From: Synechococcus sp. RSCCF101
GTDB lineage: Bacteria; Cyanobacteriota; Cyanobacteriia; PCC-6307; Cyanobiaceae
Length of the DNA: 64,000 nucleotides
Assembly (NCBI RefSeq): GCF_008807075.1
Contig: NZ_CP035632.1
Span: 248,001 to 312,000 of the forward strand
Reading direction: 5' to 3'
Each line of letters begins with the position of its first letter. Positions within the stretch are counted from its first letter, which is position 1. The notes under the pieces were generated by a model. The model had not been told where the DNA came from. It did not search any database and was given only the letters and a program-made list of their open reading frames with translations. The position numbers were made by a program, and so were the translations under genes. Of this stretch, positions 41,635 to 51,069 are shown piece by piece.

Positions 41635-43104
41635 GTGCCAGGAGAGCACTTCTTCCTCGAGCTGGAGCCACCCGAGGAGCGGCTTCGTGATGCACCCCAC
41701 GTGGTGATTGTCGGCGGTGGGTTTGCAGGGATTCGCGCCTGTCAATCATTGGCTCATGCTGACGTCAGGATCAGCCTGATCGACAAACGCAACTTCAATC
41801 TCTTTCAGCCCCTGCTCTATCAGGTGGCGACCGGTCTGGTCTCCCGCGGTGATGTGGCCACACCCCTTCGCCAGCTGGTGGGACGGCAGCGCAATGTGCA
41901 GGTGCTGCTGGGGGAGGTGACCGAAATCCAGCCGGATACCAGGCAGATTGTCTTCAACAGCCGGGCCTTCAGTTACGACCATCTGGTGCTGGCCACGGGA
42001 TCCGGCAGCACGTATTTCGGCCATGAGGAGTGGCGCACGTTCGCACCCCCGATGAAGATCCTCGAGCACGCCGAGGAGATTCGCCGACGCCTGCTGATGG
42101 CGATGGAACAGGCTGAGCAGACGCCCGACTCGGACGCCCGCCGCTTTCTCCAGACCGTTGTGATCGTGGGCGGTGGCCCCACAGGTTGTGAGATGGCCGG
42201 TGCCACATCGGAATTGATGCGCAATGCGATGCGCAGGGAGTTTCGCCAACTGGACCCAGCGGACACACGCATCGTTCTCGTGGATCCCGGTGAGCGGGTG
42301 CTCCGGGCCATGCCCGAGCCACTCTCCACGGCAGCGCAGACATCCCTCAGCGCACTGGGCGTGGAGTGTCTCTTCCATGGCCGGGTGCAGGCGATGCAAC
42401 CCGGTGAGGTCACCGTCAGCACGCCGGATGGCGAACGCCGGCTCCAGGCCGCCACCGTGATCTGGACGGCGGGTGTCCGGCCCTCCCACCTGGGCCGCAA
42501 GCTCTCGGAGGCCACCGGCTGCGACACAGACAGAGCCGGACGCGTGATCGTGGAGCCGGATTTCTCAGTGACGGGTCATCCCGAGATCCGAGTTGTGGGA
42601 GATCTCTGCTCCTACAGCCACACCAGGGATGGCAAGCCCCTGCCCGGCATGGCCGGACCCGCCACCCAGGCCGGTGGCTTTGTCGGCAGGGACATTGCCG
42701 CCATCGTGGCCGGCAACGCTCGCCCGAGCTTCTCCTGGTTCGATTTCGGCAGCATGGCCGTCCTCGATCGCGTGGACGCGGTGGCTGATCTGCGCGGACT
42801 CAGGTTCAGCGGTGGCATCGGTTGGCTGCTGTGGGCCGCCGCTCATCTCGCCTTCCTGCACGGCTGGGAGAACCGCTTGTCGCTTGCGCTCAAATGGATC
42901 GTCGTTGTGGCGTCGCAGTCCCGCTCTTCGATGCTGCTCACGGGCATGCCCAGCCAGCACATGGGACTGGACGCACCCGACGCCGCCTTCCCCATGGCTC
43001 CCGGCGCGGGGCCATCCATCGCTGACCCGGGAGCCGCACTGCGGGCCGCCATGGACCACTACGCCAAGTCCGTCTCAGGACTGCCCCAGATGACCAACGA
43101 GTGA
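41635..43104 (+). CDS. type II NADH dehydrogenase (NDH-2)
   Basis: GTG start; 489 residues. The first dinucleotide fold is PHVVIVGGGFAGIRACQSLA (about 21-40), the second is VVIVGGGPTGCEMAGA (about 170-185). DKRNFNLFQPLLYQVATGLV and VGDLCSYSHTRDGKPLPGMA are characteristic of NDH-2. The C-terminus has LRFSGGIGWLLWAAAHLAFL and KWIVVVASQSR, a membrane-associated tail. It oxidises NAD(P)H to reduce quinone without proton pumping and may act as a redox sensor. Transcribed right. Confidence 0.92.
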   Translation: MPGEHFFLELEPPEERLRDAPHVVIVGGGFAGIRACQSLAHADVRISLIDKRNFNLFQPLLYQVATGLVSRGDVATPLRQLVGRQRNVQVLLGEVTEIQPDTRQIVFNSRAFSYDHLVLATGSGSTYFGHEEWRTFAPPMKILEHAEEIRRRLLMAMEQAEQTPDSDARRFLQTVVIVGGGPTGCEMAGATSELMRNAMRREFRQLDPADTRIVLVDPGERVLRAMPEPLSTAAQTSLSALGVECLFHGRVQAMQPGEVTVSTPDGERRLQAATVIWTAGVRPSHLGRKLSEATGCDTDRAGRVIVEPDFSVTGHPEIRVVGDLCSYSHTRDGKPLPGMAGPATQAGGFVGRDIAAIVAGNARPSFSWFDFGSMAVLDRVDAVADLRGLRFSGGIGWLLWAAAHLAFLHGWENRLSLALKWIVVVASQSRSSMLLTGMPSQHMGLDAPDAAFPMAPGAGPSIADPGAALRAAMDHYAKSVSGLPQMTNE

Positions 43105-43161
43105 CGGCGCCCGCAGCGATCCGGACGCGCATGATGGAGGCCAGCGCCAGCCGGGCTCGCC

Positions 43162-44274
43162 ATGCGTCAGTCGGGGTCAGGCCGTCGCGCGGTGGTTCGA
43201 TCGCGCCGGCTCCTGCGCGAGATGGTTCGCCGGCTCACCGGCCGTTGGGCGGTCTACCTCGAACGGCCGCTCCCGCCTGACGAACTGGGAACGGCCCGCC
43301 AGGCGGGATCGCTGCCCAGCTTCGGCTTCTTTCTCCTGCTCAGCTGCGCGGCCGTGCTCGCCTGCCTGGGCCTTCTGGCCGACAGCGCCGCCATCATCAT
43401 CGGCGCCATGATCATCGCGCCGCTGATGAACCCGATCCTCAGCCTCGCCTTTGCGGTGGTGGCCGGGGATCTGACCCTCTACAAGCGTTCCCTGCTCACG
43501 GTGGTGGCCGGAACGCTGGTCACCATCGGGATTTCCGGCGGCATCACCCTCCTGCTTCCCTTCTATGTGGGTGGCGCTGAGATCATCAGCCGCACCTCCC
43601 CCACCTTCATCGATGCGGTGGTGGCCCTGGTGGCCGGCGTGGCCGGAGCCTTCTCCCTCACCCGACGCAGCATCGCCAATTCCATCGCCGGGGTGGCGAT
43701 CGCTGTGGCCCTGGTGCCACCCCTCTGCGTGGTGGGGATCGGCCTGGCCCGGGGCGAATCGCTTGCCGGTGAGCTGGGCACCATCGATCTGAGCGGCACG
43801 GCGGTGGCCAGCGGTGCCCTGGTGCTCTTCGCCTCCAACATCGTCGGCATCGTCTTCGGGGCGATGGCGGTGTTCATGTCCCAGCGCTACGGGCGGAGCT
43901 CCGGGCTGATCACGGTCGTGCTGGCCTTTCTGGTGGGACTGGCGGTGCTCTACCTGCCGCTGTCCCGCGGCTTCCGCGAGGCCCTGATCGCCTCGAGGGC
44001 GCGCCTGGAGCTGCAGAGGATCCGCGATGAGAACCCCGGCTTCAGCTCCCGCACCCAGATCCGCTACGTGAAATCCAGTGTGAGCAAGGGACGCGTGCAG
44101 CTCAGTCTCGGCATCACCTCACCGCCGGGCCTGGTGGATGACAGCTACCTCAAAGCCCGCAGCAAGGAGTTGCTGGAGTCGCTGCGTCCCCTCGGGGTGA
44201 CGGGGCTGAGCCTGGAGGTGCGCCTGATCCCGGTGGAGGTGATGCGCTTCGCCACTGATGAGCCTTCCCGCTAG
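43162..44274 (+). CDS. DUF389 family membrane protein, 370 aa
   Basis: The protein has the DUF389 core, SAAIIIGAMIIAPLMNPILS (about 75-95) and LSLAFAVVAGDLTLYKRSLL, followed by multiple hydrophobic spans up to about residue 275 and a soluble C-terminal domain with SSVSKGRVQLSLGITSPPGL. Family members are integral membrane proteins of unknown transport or sensory role. It follows NDH-2 by 57 bases in the same direction. Confidence 0.88.
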   Translation: MRQSGSGRRAVVRSRRLLREMVRRLTGRWAVYLERPLPPDELGTARQAGSLPSFGFFLLLSCAAVLACLGLLADSAAIIIGAMIIAPLMNPILSLAFAVVAGDLTLYKRSLLTVVAGTLVTIGISGGITLLLPFYVGGAEIISRTSPTFIDAVVALVAGVAGAFSLTRRSIANSIAGVAIAVALVPPLCVVGIGLARGESLAGELGTIDLSGTAVASGALVLFASNIVGIVFGAMAVFMSQRYGRSSGLITVVLAFLVGLAVLYLPLSRGFREALIASRARLELQRIRDENPGFSSRTQIRYVKSSVSKGRVQLSLGITSPPGLVDDSYLKARSKELLESLRPLGVTGLSLEVRLIPVEVMRFATDEPSR

Positions 44275-44288
44275 CGGCGCCTGAAGGC

Positions 44289-44876
44289 TCAGGACGGCCG
44301 CAGGGGCCTGGCCTCACTGAACTGCTGAAAGCGGCGCCAGAGCGCCTTCACCACCTTTCCCTGCTGCAGCATGTGCAGCACGATCAGGGAGAGGAAGGCA
44401 TAGGCGAGCCAGAAATGGAGGCTGCGGCCCACCTCCACCATGGCCCGGTTCTCCGGGAACAGATCGGGCAGCACCAGCCCGAAGAGCTTCACGTTGTTGC
44501 TTCGCCAGGAGTTGGAGAGCAGGAAGCCGGTCACCGGAACGCCCCACATCAGGCCGTAGAGCACAACGTGAACCGTGGTTCGCTCCCACCAGCTGCGGCT
44601 GAAGCGCGGCAGGCGCTGGCTGTACTTCTTCCACCACACCTGCAACAGCACCAGGATGCGCCAGCTGAGCAGGGCCATGGTGAGGGCCCCGAGGGATTTG
44701 TGGATGTCGTAGAGGGGGTTGCGGATCACCACCTCCCTGGGGAGCTGCGCCATCACGGTGCCGGTGAGGAAGAGCAGCACGTAGAAGCCGGCCATCACCC
44801 AGTGCACCGACATCAGGCGTTTGAAGGCGGAATTCAGGCGCGCCACAGGGGAGGAAGGGCTGGCTGGCGGCACCAT
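44289..44876 (-). CDS. cytochrome b561-type membrane protein, 195 aa
   Basis: I start at ATG 44874-44876. Four spans carry candidate heme ligands: SVHWVMAGFYVLLFLTGTVM, DIHKSLGALTMALLSWRILV, TTVHVVLYGLMWGVPVTGFL and HFWLAYAFLSLIVLHML. The pattern fits bacterial dihaem b561 proteins that move electrons across membranes. It is convergent with DUF389 and divergent from the K+ channel gene. Confidence 0.87.
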   Translation of the reverse strand: MVPPASPSSPVARLNSAFKRLMSVHWVMAGFYVLLFLTGTVMAQLPREVVIRNPLYDIHKSLGALTMALLSWRILVLLQVWWKKYSQRLPRFSRSWWERTTVHVVLYGLMWGVPVTGFLLSNSWRSNNVKLFGLVLPDLFPENRAMVEVGRSLHFWLAYAFLSLIVLHMLQQGKVVKALWRRFQQFSEARPLRPS

Positions 44877-44983
44877 TGTGGTGACTTCGGCGGTGCTTCG
44901 GCCCTGCGTTGCCGCTGCTGCGCCGGCCCGAGTCCGGGGAGAATCAGCGTGGTGACCCCAGCCTCCCGCGAGGCCTCCGATCC

Positions 44984-45727
44984 ATGCCTCAGCCCTCTCC
45001 CTCACCCGAGCGGACCGCCGATCTGAGGAGCCGGCTCAAGAGCATGGTGGATGAGGACTCCACCCGTCTGGGCAACCTGTTCGACAAGCTGATCCTGGTG
45101 CTGGTGGTGCTCTCGATCGTGATGTACTCGATCGAAACCCTTCCCAGCCTCTCTCCAGCAACCCTGTTCTGGCTGCATGGGCTGCAGTGGATCGTGGTGG
45201 TGCTGTTCACCCTGGAATACGGCCTGCGCATCTGGGTGGCCGATCGACCGATCACCTACATCATCAGCTTCTTCGGCATCATCGATCTTCTGGCGATTCT
45301 TCCCTTCTACATCGGCATCCGCTCAGGACTGCAGACCCTGCGGGCCTTCCGCCTGTTCCGGGTGTTCCGGGTGCTCAAGGTGCTGCGCTACAGCAAGGCG
45401 ATGCGGCGCTTCTCCGATGCCTTTCTGCTCTGCCGCGAGGAACTGGTGCTGTTCCTGATCACCACCATGATCCTGATCTACCTGGCGTCCGTGGGCATCT
45501 TCTTCTTCGAGCACGACGCACAGCCCGAGAAATTCGCCTCCATCTTTCATTCGATGTGGTGGGCGGTGGCCACCCTCACCACCGTCGGCTACGGCGATGT
45601 CTACCCGGTGACCCTCGGCGGTCGCCTGTTCACCTTCCTTGTGCTGGTGGTGGGCCTGGGCATCGTCACCGTGCCGGCGGGCATGTTCGCCGCCGCACTC
45701 TCCAGGGCCCGGGAGCTGGATGGCTGA
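44984..45727 (+). CDS. six-span voltage-gated potassium channel
   Basis: Start ATG 44984; 247 residues. The filter TTVGYGD lies near residue 200 with a preceding pore helix MWWAVATL. The S4 segment LQTLRAFRLFRVFRVLKVLR has Arg/Lys at every third position, a real voltage sensor rather than a two-TM channel. S1-S3 and S5-S6 hydrophobic segments are complete. It should conduct K+ across the plasma membrane in response to voltage. No cytoplasmic RCK domain is present. Confidence 0.92.
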   Translation: MPQPSPSPERTADLRSRLKSMVDEDSTRLGNLFDKLILVLVVLSIVMYSIETLPSLSPATLFWLHGLQWIVVVLFTLEYGLRIWVADRPITYIISFFGIIDLLAILPFYIGIRSGLQTLRAFRLFRVFRVLKVLRYSKAMRRFSDAFLLCREELVLFLITTMILIYLASVGIFFFEHDAQPEKFASIFHSMWWAVATLTTVGYGDVYPVTLGGRLFTFLVLVVGLGIVTVPAGMFAAALSRARELDG

Positions 45728-45802
45728 GCACGGTGCCGCGTGCGATGGCGTCCCGCTGTCTCCCGTGTCCATACTGAGCTGAGCGCCACGGCTCCATAGC
45801 GG

Positions 45803-46525
45803 ATGGCATCCAAGGCCCGTCTCACCGATGTTCATGTCTATCGGATGGACACTCCGGAGCATTCCTGCCCCTGGGGATTGAAGGCGATCCGGTTGCTGCA
45901 GGAGCAGCACATCCCCTTTGATGATCACCGCCTCACCAGCCAAGCCGCGGTGGACCGGTTCAAGGCCGATCATGCCGTGGCCACAACGCCCCAGGTCTTT
46001 GCCGGATCCACGCGCATCGGTGGCTACACCGATCTGGCGGCCCATCTGGGCGTGTCTCCAGAGCGGCCGGATGTGTCCTACTGGCCAGTGGTCGCCGTGT
46101 TCGGCACCGCCCTGCTGATCACCCTGGCCATGGGCGGCTCGGTGCGCACCTTCATGGGCATCGCCCTGGCGCTTCTGGCGATGCTCAAGCTGATGGATGT
46201 GCCGTCGTTCGCCGCCAGTTTCATCAAGTACGACCTCATCAGCCAGCGCATCCCGGTCTATGCCCGCATCTATCCGGCTCTGGAACTCCTGATCGGCCTC
46301 GGCTTTCTGCTGACGCCACCCATCCCGGCCGCCGGAGTGGTTGCGCTTCTTCTGGGCGTGGCGGGAATGGTGGCGGTGTTCAAGGCCGTGGTTGTGGACA
46401 AGCTGGCCCTGAACTGTGCCTGCGTCGGCGGCAACACGCGCACGCCGCTGGGTGTGGTGAGCTTCTCGGAGAACCTAATGATGGCGGTGATGGGGGCTGT
46501 GGTCGCCTCCGCCCTGCTCCGGTAG
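45803..46525 (+). CDS. glutaredoxin - MauE/DoxX-like membrane protein fusion
   Basis: The 240-residue protein begins with a glutaredoxin-like domain: VHVYRMDTPEHSCPWGLKAI has the active site CPWG (C22), a monothiol form, and TTPQVFAGSTRIGGYTDL. From about residue 92 it is a four-span MauE-type module with IYPALELLIGLGFLLTPPIP and a near-terminal LNCACVGG motif whose two Cys could cycle thiol/disulfide. MauE-type proteins are disulfide-handling membrane factors. It is 75 bases downstream of the K+ channel gene. Confidence 0.88.
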   Translation: MASKARLTDVHVYRMDTPEHSCPWGLKAIRLLQEQHIPFDDHRLTSQAAVDRFKADHAVATTPQVFAGSTRIGGYTDLAAHLGVSPERPDVSYWPVVAVFGTALLITLAMGGSVRTFMGIALALLAMLKLMDVPSFAASFIKYDLISQRIPVYARIYPALELLIGLGFLLTPPIPAAGVVALLLGVAGMVAVFKAVVVDKLALNCACVGGNTRTPLGVVSFSENLMMAVMGAVVASALLR

Positions 46526-46614
46526 GCATGGGGCCTGGCCGGCCCGGCCTGGAACTGTCATGCTCTTCACGCCCCTCCCATGCGATGAGTCGGGGCGCAT
46601 CAAGCCATCGACGC

Positions 46615-47400
46615 TCACCGTAGGGATTGCGCGGTCGCCGCCAGCTCTGCTTCGGTCCGTGCAATGCGCTCGAGCGTCGCCTGCACCTCAGGCGTCCGCG
46701 ACTTGATCCGCGTGGGGCCGCCCTGCTTGAAGCGAAAGTCGCAGTGACTGCAGCCGTCGGCCAGCGTCTGGGTGCGGATCAGGCCCCAGCCCAGCCCCTC
46801 GCTGAGGGCGATGTCCGACAGGCAGAGATAGGGAGCAAACGTCTCCGCCCCGATGGTTCGGGCGAGTTCGAGGTTGCCGCAACGGAGATAGTCGACACCG
46901 AGATCGAAGGCAATGCCGTCGCCGATCAGGGAGCGGGTCTTGAAGTCGCCTGCCCGCACGATGTCCCCCCGCACCGCACGGCGCCGAATGATGCGGCGCA
47001 CGAGAGCTGAGAACAGCAGTCGCCTCATCAGCCAGCGTTTCCAGCCCGGGATGCGTTCCACCCGCAGCCGAATCGCCTTGTGGCAGATCGCCCATGCCTC
47101 GGCTGCATCGCCACCGCGCGCCTCAATGGCCTGAAACAGGGCCAGCTCCTGGGCCGAGATCCAGAGGAATCCATTCATCACCGCTGCTCCCCGGCCCTTG
47201 ACCCAGCTCACGCTGCCAAGGATCTCCATGCAACGAACACGGGCGTGCCGTGCCAGGCGTTCCGCATCGCGCTCCCCGTATCGCTGAACAAGGTCGGCCC
47301 GTAGTAGCCAGGCGGTGCGGTCGAAGTCCCTGAGGAGCGTCCTCTGACGCCATGTCTCGGTGCCCACCGATGGTTCACCCCGATGGTGATCGGAGCCCAT
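46615..47400 (-). CDS. L-2-amino-thiazoline-4-carboxylic acid hydrolase-like protein
   Basis: The 261-residue protein has the ATC-hydrolase family blocks near its C-terminus: LCLSDIALSEGLGWGLIRTQ, then DGCSHCDFRFKQGGPTR, whose CxxC is the conserved catalytic/metal cysteine region. The N-terminal part is helical and basic. The enzyme class opens a thiazoline ring in sulfur amino-acid metabolism; substrate here unverified. It stands alone between the Grx-MauE gene and the large GGDEF-EAL gene. Confidence 0.8.
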   Translation of the reverse strand: MGSDHHRGEPSVGTETWRQRTLLRDFDRTAWLLRADLVQRYGERDAERLARHARVRCMEILGSVSWVKGRGAAVMNGFLWISAQELALFQAIEARGGDAAEAWAICHKAIRLRVERIPGWKRWLMRRLLFSALVRRIIRRRAVRGDIVRAGDFKTRSLIGDGIAFDLGVDYLRCGNLELARTIGAETFAPYLCLSDIALSEGLGWGLIRTQTLADGCSHCDFRFKQGGPTRIKSRTPEVQATLERIARTEAELAATAQSLR

Positions 47401-47555
47401 GACCCTGTCCCCTCAGATCACCCAAGGCTATTCATGATCCCTTCGTCTGCCCGTCGCTGCGTCACGACGGACTCGCCCAAGCCTGGGCGGATGAGATCTG
47501 CAGGCCTCTGAGCTCTCGTCGAGCAGATCGATAAGGTTTCAGAGCGATGGAGAGT

Positions 47556-50420
47556 TCAGGCCAGCATGCGCTCAATGGCCGCTGCAGGGACCGGTTTGCT
47601 GTAGAGGTAGCCCTGCGCGATGTGGCAGCCGTGGGCGTCGAGAAAGGCGGCCTGATCCTCACGTTCCACTCCCTCGGCCACCAGCTCCAGCTTGAGGGCG
47701 TGGGCCAGGGCGATCACGGCCTCGGTGACGGCGGAATCGTTGGGGTCGTCGGGGAGATGGGCGATGAACGATTGGTCGATCTTGAGCTTGGAGACGGGGA
47801 GGCGCTTGAGATAGGCGAGTGAGGAGTAGCCCGTGCCGAAGTCGTCGATGCTGGTCGCGATGCCCATCGTCTTCAAACGGTCCAGTTGGTCGATGGAGGT
47901 ATCGATCCCCTTCATCATGAAGCTCTCGGTCACCTCCAGCTCCAGGCACTCGGGTGGAAGGGCGCTCTTGGCGATGGCGTTGGCGACCGTATCCACGAAA
48001 TCCACCTGCTGGATCTGGGAGCCCGCGACGTTCACGGCCAGATAGCCGAAGCCAATGTCCTGATCGAGCCACAATCGCGCCTGATAACAGGCCTGGGTCA
48101 ACACATACTCGCCGAGCTCACGAATCAGGCCGCTCCGCTCCGCCACCGGGATGAACTGACTCGGTGGGACTGCCCCGATCTCGGGGTGCGTCCAGCGCAA
48201 CAGCACTTCCAACCCCTTGACCTGGCGACTGGCGATGTGGACCTGGGGCTGGTAGTAGAGCGAAAACTGGCCGCTTCCCAGCGCGAAGCCGATGTCGCTG
48301 ATGAGCAGAGCACCTCGCTTGCTGGCTTCGCTCATCTCCTGTGAGTAGGTGAAGATTCGATTCCTGCCGAGTTCCTTGGCCCGATACATGGCCATGTCGG
48401 CATTGTTCATCAGTTCCACATAGCCACCGCCGTCCTGCGGATACAGGCTGATGCCCATGCTGCAGGTGGAGTACAGCCGTTCCTTGCCGATCAGAAAAGG
48501 TGCCTGCACGGCCTTGAGCACCTTCTCGGCAATCCTGCTCGCCTGCTCTGCAGAGGTGAGCTCATCCAGGAGCAGAACAAACTCATCACCGCCGATCCGG
48601 GCCACGGTATCGGAGGTGCGGAGCGTGCGGATCAGCCGATCGGCCAGCAGCTGCAGCAGTTCGTCGCCGACGAGGTGACCCAGGCTGTCGTTGACTGCTT
48701 TAAAGTTGTCCAGATCGAAATAGACCACAGCCAGCATCGATCTGTGCCGGTGAGCGGCCTCAATGCGCTTCTTGAGCAGTGCATCGAACAGCAGCCGGTT
48801 GGCGAGCCCCGTCAGGGGGTCGTGGTTGGAGAGGAAGTGAAGTCGGTCCTGCGTCTGCTTCGACATCGAGATGTCCGCAAACACGGCCACATAGCCCTTG
48901 GCTCCTCTTAAGCCGTCCAGAACGGTGCTGATGGAGCAGAGTGAGGGATAAATCGACCCATTCTTGCGCCGATTCCAGATCTCTCCCTTCCAGCGGCCGG
49001 TCTCGATCAGGGTCGACCACAGTTCCTCATAGAAGGCGCTGTCGTGCCGGCCTGACTTGAGCAGCCTGGGATTCTGTCCAAGGACCTCCTCCCTCGAATA
49101 GCCCGTGACGGTCTCAAAGGCTGCATTCACATCCAGGATCGCGGCCTCCAGGTCGGTGATCACCACACCCTCGGTTGTGTCTGCGAACACGGCGGCGGCT
49201 TGTCTCAGCCGCAGTTCATCCGCTTTGCGCCTGGTAATGTCCTGGGTCACTCCGATCAGCATCGTCACCTCGCCCTGGTCGTTTCGGCAGGCCTGACCCT
49301 GGGCGTGGACCCAGCGCACCGTGCCATCCAGAGCGATCACCCTGAATTCCAGATCGTGCTCCTTGGCCCCACTCTGGAAGAGCATCACATCGTCCTGCCA
49401 CCGCATCACATCCTCGGGGTGGATGCATGCCCTGAGCTGCTGGAACTCACCGCGAAAGCTGCCCGGCTTCATGCCCATGATCTGTTCCAGCCCGTCCGAC
49501 CATGTGATCTCCCCGATCGCGCCAGATGTCACCTTCGCTGACCATGATCCCATCGCCCCGGCTGCCATCGCCAGACGATTCTTCAGGTCTTTCTCCTGCA
49601 ATCGTTGTTCAAGCCGTTTCTGCTCATTGATGTCGATATGAACGCCGAGCATCGTCACAGACGTGCCACCGGCATTCTCCATCCGTGCACCGCGAGCCAG
49701 AATCCAGCTGTACTCACCGTTCCGGCACCTCATGCGGTATTCCACCTGCCAGGAGCTTTTGTCCTGAGCCCGCAGATAGGACTGCAAGCTGGTGAATACG
49801 AGCGCTCTGTCGTCGGGATGCATGAGGCCTCTCCACATCGCCTCCGTTTCATCCAGTTCGTCCGGCCGGTAGCCCAGCTGCTGCTTCCAGTGGTCGGAGA
49901 CATGGAGCGATCCCGAGGTCGGCTCCCATTCCCAGATCCCATCCAGGGTTGATTCAGCGAGCAGCTCGTAGCGCCGGTCCGAGTCCACCGTGTCGCGCTG
50001 GAGCGAGGCCACAACCTTCGCGTCCAATGAAGAGATCAGCACCAGAACCAGACCCGGGCGGATGGGCTTGATGCTGTATTCCCTCCAGCCACAGATCCTG
50101 TCATCCTTGTAGATGCGCCCCGGCAGGAAGCGGGATTCCTGCTGGCGATCCGCGTCGCGAATCGACCTGGCCAGCCCGAAGTCCTCCGCGGCCGTGAACA
50201 CGCTGTTCAGCTCCTTCCCGATCACCTGCTGCCGCGATAGCCCTTCGATCGCCTCGGCGGCTCGATTGAACGTTGCGATCCGGTACTCGCTGCCTTGATC
50301 CAGGGCTTCACAGACCACAGCACCGCTGTTGAGGCAGTCCAGGACCTCGCTCGTCAGCAGTGGCTCCGACGCGCTTGCTGGCCCTGGTCCGGTTGTGGTG
50401 TTCGCCGTTCCCATGGCCAT
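47556..50420 (-). CDS. PAS-GGDEF-EAL bifunctional c-di-GMP protein, 954 aa
   Basis: I prefer ATG 50418-50420; a longer frame reaches 50576 into the next gene. Four PAS modules (about 25-530) precede a GGDEF domain with VARIGGDEFVLLL (near 617) and the I-site RTSD five residues before it. The EAL domain carries ExLxR as LEVLLRWTHPEIG (EVL), NVAG, ELEVTES, DDFGTGYSS and EGVE, so metal and catalytic residues look intact despite EVL for EAL. It could make or hydrolyse c-di-GMP depending on signals sensed by PAS. The soluble protein lies upstream of the ATC-hydrolase-like gene. Confidence 0.93.
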   Translation of the reverse strand: MAMGTANTTTGPGPASASEPLLTSEVLDCLNSGAVVCEALDQGSEYRIATFNRAAEAIEGLSRQQVIGKELNSVFTAAEDFGLARSIRDADRQQESRFLPGRIYKDDRICGWREYSIKPIRPGLVLVLISSLDAKVVASLQRDTVDSDRRYELLAESTLDGIWEWEPTSGSLHVSDHWKQQLGYRPDELDETEAMWRGLMHPDDRALVFTSLQSYLRAQDKSSWQVEYRMRCRNGEYSWILARGARMENAGGTSVTMLGVHIDINEQKRLEQRLQEKDLKNRLAMAAGAMGSWSAKVTSGAIGEITWSDGLEQIMGMKPGSFRGEFQQLRACIHPEDVMRWQDDVMLFQSGAKEHDLEFRVIALDGTVRWVHAQGQACRNDQGEVTMLIGVTQDITRRKADELRLRQAAAVFADTTEGVVITDLEAAILDVNAAFETVTGYSREEVLGQNPRLLKSGRHDSAFYEELWSTLIETGRWKGEIWNRRKNGSIYPSLCSISTVLDGLRGAKGYVAVFADISMSKQTQDRLHFLSNHDPLTGLANRLLFDALLKKRIEAAHRHRSMLAVVYFDLDNFKAVNDSLGHLVGDELLQLLADRLIRTLRTSDTVARIGGDEFVLLLDELTSAEQASRIAEKVLKAVQAPFLIGKERLYSTCSMGISLYPQDGGGYVELMNNADMAMYRAKELGRNRIFTYSQEMSEASKRGALLISDIGFALGSGQFSLYYQPQVHIASRQVKGLEVLLRWTHPEIGAVPPSQFIPVAERSGLIRELGEYVLTQACYQARLWLDQDIGFGYLAVNVAGSQIQQVDFVDTVANAIAKSALPPECLELEVTESFMMKGIDTSIDQLDRLKTMGIATSIDDFGTGYSSLAYLKRLPVSKLKIDQSFIAHLPDDPNDSAVTEAVIALAHALKLELVAEGVEREDQAAFLDAHGCHIAQGYLYSKPVPAAAIERMLA

Positions 50421-50505
50421 GAGCGTGCAATCGCCTTCGGGCGCCCACCCATGGGCTAGCAGCGGTTGGCCGGCCCGGCCCGCTCCCTCCGAGACCTTCC
50501 TCTCC

Positions 50506-51069
50506 TCAGAAGCGCGAACCGGGTTGCTGGAGAAAGGCCAATTCCTCGGGGCTGGAGTGGCGGCCCAGCAGAGCATTGCGCTGGGGAAAGCGCCCGAAGC
50601 GGGCGATCACGTCGCGGTGGCGGCGGGCGTAGTCGGCGGTGCGGGCATCGGTGAAGCGTGAGAACAGGGGCAGGCCGGCCTCCTGCACGGCCAGGTCTTC
50701 AGCGTGCATCCACGGCATCAGCCAGAACTGGCGGCGGTGCTGGTGCGGTTCAGCCGCCACCCAGCCGCGCTCCACGCCTGCCCGGCTCAAAGCCAGGGCC
50801 TGCCGGTCGCCGGCGAAGGCGCGAGCCTGATCCCGCCAGATCTGCCGTGGCACCTGATCCAGCAGCAGCACCAGGGCCAGGGCACCGGCCGGGTGCTGCC
50901 CCCACGCCGCCAGGGATCCGCTCAAGGCTTGTTCGGCCAGATCCCCGAAGCGCTCGCGCACCGCCTCATCGAAGGCCGGGTCCTTGCCGAACCACTGCCG
51001 CGGCGGGGTCTCCTCGAACCAGAACTGCAGCAGCGCTGATGCGTCCAGGCTGCGGAACCCTTCGATCAC
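50506..51069 (-). CDS. DUF924 family protein
   Basis: GTG start overlapping the GHL10 stop (GTGA). The 187-residue protein has the DUF924 signature LLQFWFEETPPRQWFGKDPA, QVPRQIWRDQARAFAGDRQA, and RFGRFPQRNALLGRHSSPEE. It is all-helical, with no assigned enzyme activity. It forms an operon chain with GHL10 and prs upstream. Confidence 0.92.
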   Translation of the reverse strand: MIEGFRSLDASALLQFWFEETPPRQWFGKDPAFDEAVRERFGDLAEQALSGSLAAWGQHPAGALALVLLLDQVPRQIWRDQARAFAGDRQALALSRAGVERGWVAAEPHQHRRQFWLMPWMHAEDLAVQEAGLPLFSRFTDARTADYARRHRDVIARFGRFPQRNALLGRHSSPEELAFLQQPGSRF

